Assembly: GCF_902498995.1 (NCBI RefSeq)
Contig: NZ_CABVLY010000003.1
Coordinates: forward strand, 367,957 to 431,956
From: Burkholderia anthina
GTDB lineage: Bacteria; Pseudomonadota; Gammaproteobacteria; Burkholderiales; Burkholderiaceae
Reading direction: 5' to 3'
Length of the DNA: 64,000 bases
A program made the translations under genes and the position numbers. Shown one piece after another: positions 58,802 through 64,000 of this stretch. The notes beneath the pieces are model-generated. The model did not search any database, was not told the origin of the DNA, and was given only the letters and a program-made list of their open reading frames with translations. How positions within the stretch are numbered: the first letter of the stretch is position 1; every line of letters starts with the position of its first letter.

Positions 58802-59263
58802 ATGCGCGTCAGCGATATTCTGAAAGTGAAGGGCAACACGCTGTTTACGGTGACGCCCGATAAGCCGCTGCGCGAAGCGGTCGACACGATGGCCGAGCAC
58901 GACATCGGTTCGCTCGTCGTGATGGAGTACGGCGATCTCGTCGGGATGCTGACGTTCCGCGAGATCATCCTGCGCCTGCACGTGAACGGCGGCGCGATCG
59001 GCGACGTCCAGGTGCGCAAGGTGATGGACGAGCCGCTCACCTGCACGCCGGAAACCGACGTCAACGAAGTACGCCGGATGATGCTCGAGCGCCACGCGCG
59101 CTATATGCCGGTGCTCGACAAGAAGGTGCTGATGGGCGTCATTTCGTTCTACGACGTCGCGAAGACGGTCGTCGAAGCACAAAGCTTCGAGAACCGGATG
59201 CTGAAGGCGTACATCCGCGACTGGCCGGAATCCGAATCGGAAACCGAAACGCACAAGCCGTGA
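58802..59263 (+). CDS. CBS-domain pair protein
   Basis: The 153-residue protein consists of two CBS domains (residues about 8-65 and 73-130; DIGSLVVMEYGDLVGMLTFRE and ARYMPVLDKKVLMGVISFYD) with a short acidic tail. CBS pairs bind adenine nucleotides and often regulate partners. The partner is unknown. It is a single gene closed by a terminator. Confidence 0.9.
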   Translation: MRVSDILKVKGNTLFTVTPDKPLREAVDTMAEHDIGSLVVMEYGDLVGMLTFREIILRLHVNGGAIGDVQVRKVMDEPLTCTPETDVNEVRRMMLERHARYMPVLDKKVLMGVISFYDVAKTVVEAQSFENRMLKAYIRDWPESESETETHKP

Positions 59264-59311
59264 AATTCGTCGCGCCCGTTGCCATGATGCGCGGGCGCTG
59301 CCATCCGGCGC

Positions 59312-59347
59312 ACGGCGGTGCAGGTTCAGCCTGCGCCGCCGTTTTTT
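59312..59347 (+). terminator. Terminator after the CBS-domain gene
   Basis: ACGGCGG-TGCAGG (from 59312) pairs with CCTG-CG-CCGCCGT (to 59341), with one small bulge, and six T bases follow (59342-59347). Confidence 0.8.
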
Positions 59348-59402
59348 CAACAACAACACAAGGCCCGCGCAGCCTCGCCCAGACGATGCGCGCGTATTCC
59401 GA

Positions 59403-61337
59403 ATGAGCGATCACACGCAAGTCTCCTCCGGCTCGCGCGGCGAACGCCGCGAGCACGCGTCCCAGTTCGACCTGCTGCGCCAGCGTCGTTTCGCGCCGTT
59501 CTTCACGACCCAGTTCCTCGGTGCGCTGAACGACAACGTATTCAAGATCGGCTTCACGTCGCTCGTCACGTATCACACCGCGCGGTTCTCCGGCGTCGAC
59601 GCGAAGACGGCCGCGTTCCTGATTTCCGCGATCTTCATCCTGCCGTTCGTGCTGTTCTCGGCCACGTCCGGGCAGATCGCCGACAAATACGACAAGGCGA
59701 TGCTCACGCGCTTCGTGAAGACGTTCGAGATCGCGCTGATGCTGGTCGGCGCAGCGGGCTTCGTCACGCACAGCGCAACCTTGCTGTATCTGTGCACGTT
59801 CATGATGGGGATGCACTCGACGCTGTTCGGCCCCGTCAAGTACTCGTATCTGCCGCAGCATCTCGGCGACCATGAACTGGTCGGCGGCAACGGCCTCGTC
59901 GAGATGGGCACGTTCATCGCGATCCTGATCGGTACGATCATCGGCGGCGCGGCCGCGGGCATCGAGGGCAGCGGCGAGCGCGTGCTGGCGGTCAGCGTCG
60001 TCGTGATCGCGCTCGCGGGGCGGCTCGTCGCGCAGCGCGTGCCGACGACGCCCGCGCCGCAGCCCGATCTCGCGATCAACTGGAACCCGTTCAGCGAGAC
60101 CTGGCGCAATCTCGGCCTCGCGCGGCAGAACCGCACCGTGTTCCTGAGCCTGCTCGGCATTTCGTGGCTGTGGTTCGTCGGCGCGACGTTCCTCACGTCG
60201 TTCTTCAATTTCGCGAAGGACGTGCTGTCCGCGAGCCCCGACGTCGTCACGATCCTGCTCGCGACGTTCTCGGTCGGGATCGGCCTCGGCTCGCTGCTGT
60301 GCGAGCGGCTGTCGCAGCGGCGCGTCGAGATCGGCCTCGTGCCGCTCGGCTCGATCGGCATCAGCGTGTTCGCGATCGAGCTGTATTTCGCGAGCCACGC
60401 GCTGCCGTCGCCGGGCCATCTGCTGTCGGTCGGCGAATTCCTGGCCGGTGCGCGCCACTGGCGCATCCTGGCCGACCTGTTCCTGCTCGCGATGTTCGGC
60501 GGCTTCTACAGCGTGCCGCTGTATGCGCTGATCCAGAGCCGCAGCGCGCCGACCCACCGTGCGCGGATCATCGCCGCGAACAACATCCTGAACGCGCTGT
60601 TCATGATCCTGTCCGCGTTGATGGCGATGGGGCTGACCAAGGCCGGCGTCGACATCCCGGGCCTGTTTCTCGTCACCGCGTTGCTCAACGTCGTCGTCGC
60701 GACGTATATCTATCTGCTCGTCCCCGAATTCCTGCTGCGCTTCGTCGCGTGGGTGCTCGTGCACACGTTCTACCGGATTCGCCTCGTGCATGGGGAGCGG
60801 ATCCCGGAAGAGGGCGCGGCCGTGCTCGTGTGCAATCACGTGAGCTACGTCGATGCGCTCGTGCTGGCCGCCGCGAGCCCGCGGCCGATCCGCTTCGTGA
60901 TGGATCACCGGATCTTCAAGACGCGCTTTGCGAGCTGGGTGTTCCGCCATGCGAAGGCGATTCCGATCGCGCCGCGCCACGAGGATCCCGAGATGCTCGC
61001 GCGCGCGTACGACGCGTGCGAGGCCGCGCTGAAGGACGGCGAACTCGTGTGCATCTTCCCCGAGGGCAAGCTGACCAAGACGGGCGACATCAATACCTTC
61101 CATCACGGCATTACCGAGATCCTGACCCGCACGCCGGCGCCCGTCATCCCGATGGCGCTGCGCGGGCTCTGGGGCAGCTATTTCTCCCGTCATGCCGACG
61201 CGCGCGTGCCGCGGCCCGTCAAGCGCGGCGTGATGAGCCGGCTGACGCTCGCGGTCGGCGAGCCGATTCCCGCATCGGTCGCGACACCCGAGGTGCTGCA
61301 GGCCGCGGTGACCGAACTGCGCGGCGCGCGCAAGTAA
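59403..61337 (+). CDS. LplT-like MFS transporter fused to a PlsC acyltransferase
   Basis: The 644-residue protein has an MFS domain of about 12 membrane segments (residues 15-430; QFLGALNDNVFKIGFTSL, as in the lysophospholipid flippase LplT) and a C-terminal acyltransferase domain with the HX4D motif at His479 (CNHVSYVDALV) and FPEGKLTKTG. It would import lysophospholipids and reacylate them. Relatives often carry a third, acyl-ACP synthetase domain as in Aas; this one ends after the acyltransferase. Confidence 0.88.
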   Translation: MSDHTQVSSGSRGERREHASQFDLLRQRRFAPFFTTQFLGALNDNVFKIGFTSLVTYHTARFSGVDAKTAAFLISAIFILPFVLFSATSGQIADKYDKAMLTRFVKTFEIALMLVGAAGFVTHSATLLYLCTFMMGMHSTLFGPVKYSYLPQHLGDHELVGGNGLVEMGTFIAILIGTIIGGAAAGIEGSGERVLAVSVVVIALAGRLVAQRVPTTPAPQPDLAINWNPFSETWRNLGLARQNRTVFLSLLGISWLWFVGATFLTSFFNFAKDVLSASPDVVTILLATFSVGIGLGSLLCERLSQRRVEIGLVPLGSIGISVFAIELYFASHALPSPGHLLSVGEFLAGARHWRILADLFLLAMFGGFYSVPLYALIQSRSAPTHRARIIAANNILNALFMILSALMAMGLTKAGVDIPGLFLVTALLNVVVATYIYLLVPEFLLRFVAWVLVHTFYRIRLVHGERIPEEGAAVLVCNHVSYVDALVLAAASPRPIRFVMDHRIFKTRFASWVFRHAKAIPIAPRHEDPEMLARAYDACEAALKDGELVCIFPEGKLTKTGDINTFHHGITEILTRTPAPVIPMALRGLWGSYFSRHADARVPRPVKRGVMSRLTLAVGEPIPASVATPEVLQAAVTELRGARK

Positions 61338-61610
61338 GCGGGGCGGCCGGGCGCGGCGTCGTCGTTCCCGGTGCGGATGGCGGCCACGACGGCCGCGAGC
61401 AGCGCGGCGCCGGCGCATCGACGCCGCCCGCCGGCGGCCCATGGCGCGCCCGCATCGGCGCCGCCGGTGGTCTGAACGGTTCACGCGGCCCGCCGGGCCG
61501 GGACGGCTGGCATAATAGCGGCTTACCTCTTTTTTCGACCGGCAAACGATCGACTGCCAGCCGCCCGGGCAGCGCATCGGTTTGTCCATTTCTCTTTGGG
61601 CGGTTCCATC

Positions 61611-62711
61611 ATGTCCGGCAATACCCTCGGCACGCTTTTCACTGTCACGACCTTCGGCGAATCGCACGGTCCCGCGATCGGCTGCGTGATCGACGGCTGC
61701 CCGCCGGGAATGGGGCTGACCGAAGCCGACATCCAGCTCGAGCTCGACCGCCGCAAGCCCGGCACGTCGCGGCACGTGACGCAGCGCCAGGAGGCCGACG
61801 AGGTCGAGATCCTGTCCGGCGTGTTCGAAGGCGTGACGACCGGCACGCCGATCGCGCTGCTGATTCGCAACACCGACCAGCGCAGCAAGGATTACGGCAA
61901 CATCGTCGAGACGTTCCGTCCCGGCCACGCCGACTACACGTACTGGCAGAAGTACGGCATCCGCGACTACCGCGGCGGCGGCCGCTCGTCCGCGCGCCTG
62001 ACCGCGCCGATCGTCGGCGCGGGTGCGGTCGCGAAGAAATGGCTGCGCGAGCGCTTCGGCGTCGAGGTGCGCGGCTACATGAGCGGCCTCGGCGATGTCG
62101 ACGTGCCGTTCGTCGACTGGTCGCACGTGCACGAGAACCCGTTCTTCTCGCCGAACGCGGCGATCGTCCCGGAACTCGAGGCGTACATGGACGCGCTGCG
62201 CAAGGACGGCGATTCGATCGGCGCACGCATCGACGTCGTCGCATCAGGCGTGCCGGTCGGCTGGGGCGAGCCGGTGTTCGACCGGCTCGACGCGGACATC
62301 GCGAAGGCGATGATGAGCATCAACGCGGTGAAGGGCGTCGAGATCGGCGCGGGCTTCGACAGCGTCGCGCAACGCGGCTCGATGCACGGCGACGAACTGA
62401 CGCCGGGCGGCTTCGTCGGCAACCACGCGGGCGGCGTGCTCGGCGGGATTTCGACCGGGCAGGACATCACCGTGTCGATCGCGATCAAGCCGACGTCGAG
62501 CATCCGTACGCCGCGCCGCTCGATCACGAAATCCGGCGACGAGGCGATGGTGGAAACCTTCGGCCGCCACGATCCGTGCGTGGGCATTCGCGCCACGCCG
62601 ATCGCCGAATCGATGCTCGCGCTGGTGCTGATCGACCATGCGCTGCGTCATCGTGCGCAGTGCGGCGACGTCGAGACGCCGACGCCGAAGATCGCGGGCA
62701 GCGCGACCTGA
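61611..62711 (+). CDS. aroC: Chorismate synthase
   Basis: AroC makes chorismate from 5-enolpyruvylshikimate-3-phosphate, the last shikimate-pathway step, with reduced FMN. The 366-residue protein shows the signatures [31 protein letters not shown] and [20 protein letters not shown] ending (read as [16 protein letters not shown]). The ATG at 61611 gives [17 protein letters not shown] 273-bp gap precedes it, with a possible -10 CATAAT at 61511. Confidence 0.97.
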   Translation: MSGNTLGTLFTVTTFGESHGPAIGCVIDGCPPGMGLTEADIQLELDRRKPGTSRHVTQRQEADEVEILSGVFEGVTTGTPIALLIRNTDQRSKDYGNIVETFRPGHADYTYWQKYGIRDYRGGGRSSARLTAPIVGAGAVAKKWLRERFGVEVRGYMSGLGDVDVPFVDWSHVHENPFFSPNAAIVPELEAYMDALRKDGDSIGARIDVVASGVPVGWGEPVFDRLDADIAKAMMSINAVKGVEIGAGFDSVAQRGSMHGDELTPGGFVGNHAGGVLGGISTGQDITVSIAIKPTSSIRTPRRSITKSGDEAMVETFGRHDPCVGIRATPIAESMLALVLIDHALRHRAQCGDVETPTPKIAGSAT

Positions 62712-62766
62712 CGCGAGCAGGCGGGGCGCGCCAAGCGTCCGCCGTCCATCGCGCGAAGCATGCAAA

Positions 62767-62839
62767 ACGGGGCGCCGCCTGAAGCGGTGCCCCGTATCTT
62801 TTTTGCAAACGCAGAGAAACGCCGCGCGAAGCGGCGTTT
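62767..62839. terminator. Two hairpin terminators between aroC and the ETF-QO gene
   Basis: The first stem (about 62767-62795; ACGGGGC...GCCCCGT) is followed by TCTTTTTT and ends aroC transcription. The second (62817-62839; AAACGCCGC, loop GCGAA, GCGGCGTTT) is flanked by T on the plus strand and could act in both directions, serving the convergent gene. Confidence 0.8.
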
Positions 62840-62849
62840 TTCCGGCAGG

Positions 62850-64000
62850 TCACATGTTCGGGTAATTCGGCCCGCCACCGCCTTCCGGCGTGACCCACAC
62901 GATGTTCTGCGTCGGGTCCTTGATGTCGCAGGTCTTGCAGTGCACGCAGTTCTGCGCGTTGATCACCAGCCGGTCGCTGCCGTCGTCGTTCTTCACGAAC
63001 TCGTACACCGCCGCCGGGCAGAAGCGCCCCTCCGGCCCCGCGTACGTGCGCAGGTTCACGTTCACCGGCACGCTCGCATCCTTCAGCGTCAGGTGCGCCG
63101 GCTGGTTCTCCTCGTGGTTCGTGTTCGAGATGAACACCGACGACAACCGGTCGAACGTCAGCTTGCCGTCCGGCTTCGGATACGCGATCGGCGTGCATTG
63201 CGACGCCGGCTTCAGCATCTCGTGGTCCGCGTGCTGGTGATGCAGCGTCCACGGTACGTTGCCGCCCATCACCTTCTGCTCGAGCCCCACCATCAGCGTG
63301 CCGAGGTACAGCCCCTTGGCCATCCACTGCTTGAAGTTGCGCGCGCGGTACAGCTCCGTATGCAGCCACGATTGCTTGAAGGCATCCGGGTACGCGTTCA
63401 GCTCGTCCGACTGGCGGCCGGCCTGCAGCGCGTCGAACGCGGCGTCCGCCGCCAGCATGCCGGTCTTGATCGCCGCGTGGCTGCCCTTGATCCGCGACGC
63501 GTTCAGGAAGCCCGCGTCGTCGCCGATCAGCGCGCCGCCCGGGAACACCGTCTTCGGCAGCGACAGCAGCCCGCCGGCCGTGATCGCCCGCGCGCCGTAC
63601 GACACGCGCTTGCCGCCTTCGAGAAACGCGCGGATCGACGGATGCGTCTTGTAGCGCTGGAATTCCTCGAACGGCGACAGGTACGGGTTCGTGTAGCCCA
63701 GGCCCACCACGAAGCCGACCACGACCTGATTGTTGTCCATGTGATACAGGAACGAGCCGCCGTACGTGTCGGACTTCAGCGGCCAGCCGGCCGTGTGGAT
63801 CACGAGGCCCGGCTTGTGCTTCGCCGGATCGATTTCCCACAGTTCCTTGATGCCGATCCCGTATGCCTGCGGATCGGCGTTCGCGTCGAGCTTGTACTTC
63901 GAGATCAACTGACGGCCGAGGTTGCCGCGGCAGCCTTCGGCGAACAGCGTGTACTTCGCGTGCAGCTCCATGCCGAGCTGGAAGTTCTCGGTCGGCTCGC
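62850..64000 (-). CDS. Electron transfer flavoprotein-ubiquinone oxidoreductase, N-terminus beyond window
   Basis: This membrane-bound iron-sulfur flavoprotein passes electrons from ETF to ubiquinone. About 383 C-terminal residues are present of a protein of about 555; the frame continues past the right edge. Clear features are the FAD region (YTLFAEGCRGNLGRQL), VVGFVVGLGYTNPYLSPFEEFQRYK, GGLLSLPKTVFPGGALIGDDAGFLN, and the [4Fe-4S] cysteines in CPAAVYEF and CVHCKTCDIKDP near the end. Confidence 0.95.
   Translation of the reverse strand, partial: EPTENFQLGMELHAKYTLFAEGCRGNLGRQLISKYKLDANADPQAYGIGIKELWEIDPAKHKPGLVIHTAGWPLKSDTYGGSFLYHMDNNQVVVGFVVGLGYTNPYLSPFEEFQRYKTHPSIRAFLEGGKRVSYGARAITAGGLLSLPKTVFPGGALIGDDAGFLNASRIKGSHAAIKTGMLAADAAFDALQAGRQSDELNAYPDAFKQSWLHTELYRARNFKQWMAKGLYLGTLMVGLEQKVMGGNVPWTLHHQHADHEMLKPASQCTPIAYPKPDGKLTFDRLSSVFISNTNHEENQPAHLTLKDASVPVNVNLRTYAGPEGRFCPAAVYEFVKNDDGSDRLVINAQNCVHCKTCDIKDPTQNIVWVTPEGGGGPNYPNM

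Overview
The window is high-GC DNA with dense, short-spaced, GC-biased genes and proteobacterial housekeeping genes. Gene content and protein style point to a beta-proteobacterium of the genus Burkholderia, probably a Burkholderia cepacia complex member and probably its main chromosome. The genus call rests on remembered family resemblance, not on a database search. I recognise no rRNA, tRNA, insertion sequence, prophage or CRISPR array; the stretch looks like stable chromosome.

Layout. 1-6513: glnS (cut by the left edge), a small glycine-zipper lipoprotein, an RBBP9-like hydrolase, a 5 x 10 bp tandem repeat, a CoA-transferase and alaS, closed by strong hairpins. 6652-10137: a LysR regulator divergent from a YbfB-type MFS transporter, then a Nudix hydrolase and a hot-dog thioesterase. 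10151-13761: a tightly overlapping branched-chain-amino-acid-type ABC transporter (two permeases, two ATPases) without a binding protein. 13934-15197: an SDR oxidoreductase and a UPF0303 protein.

15300-28870 is a complete-looking myo-inositol locus. iolB-iolE-iolD-iolC run leftward. An inositol/ribose-type ABC transporter, iolG, a badly shortened TIM-barrel isomerase gene, a second Gfo/Idh/MocA dehydrogenase and an RpiR-type regulator run rightward. Sites of the form GGAA-N6-TTCC lie in the divergent promoter region and in front of the regulator, which suggests an autoregulated IolR regulon. IolG makes 2-keto-inositol, IolE dehydrates it, IolD opens the ring, IolB isomerises 5-deoxyglucuronate, and IolC phosphorylates the product; the C-terminal domain fused to IolC probably supplies the aldolase. 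The last enzyme, IolA, is not here.

28983-35249: tusA, a conserved hypothetical gene, and a signalling cluster (OmpR-type response regulator, LysM/FecR protein, CHASE2 histidine kinase, DUF4136 lipoprotein). 35314-43844: galU, valS, a UvrD/Rep helicase coupled to an MTA/SAH nucleosidase, and a fosmidomycin-resistance-type MFS pump. 44289-47165: a chemoreceptor and an orphan EpsG-like membrane protein. 47203-53187: an AaeXAB-like aromatic-acid efflux system carrying its own outer-membrane factor, with a divergent LysR regulator.

53309-64000: a 52-residue membrane protein, a metallophosphoesterase, an FAD-linked oxidase, a DUF2069 protein, WrbA, a YihY/BrkB protein, an Mpo1-like protein, a CBS-domain protein, an LplT-acyltransferase fusion, aroC, and the C-terminal part of ETF-ubiquinone oxidoreductase, which runs off the right edge.

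The most unusual items are the internally deleted isomerase gene at 26138-26476, the iol operator sites, the CHASE2/FecR signalling cluster, and the possible regulatory repeats between the efflux operon and its LysR gene. I did not find a clearly new defence or mobile system.
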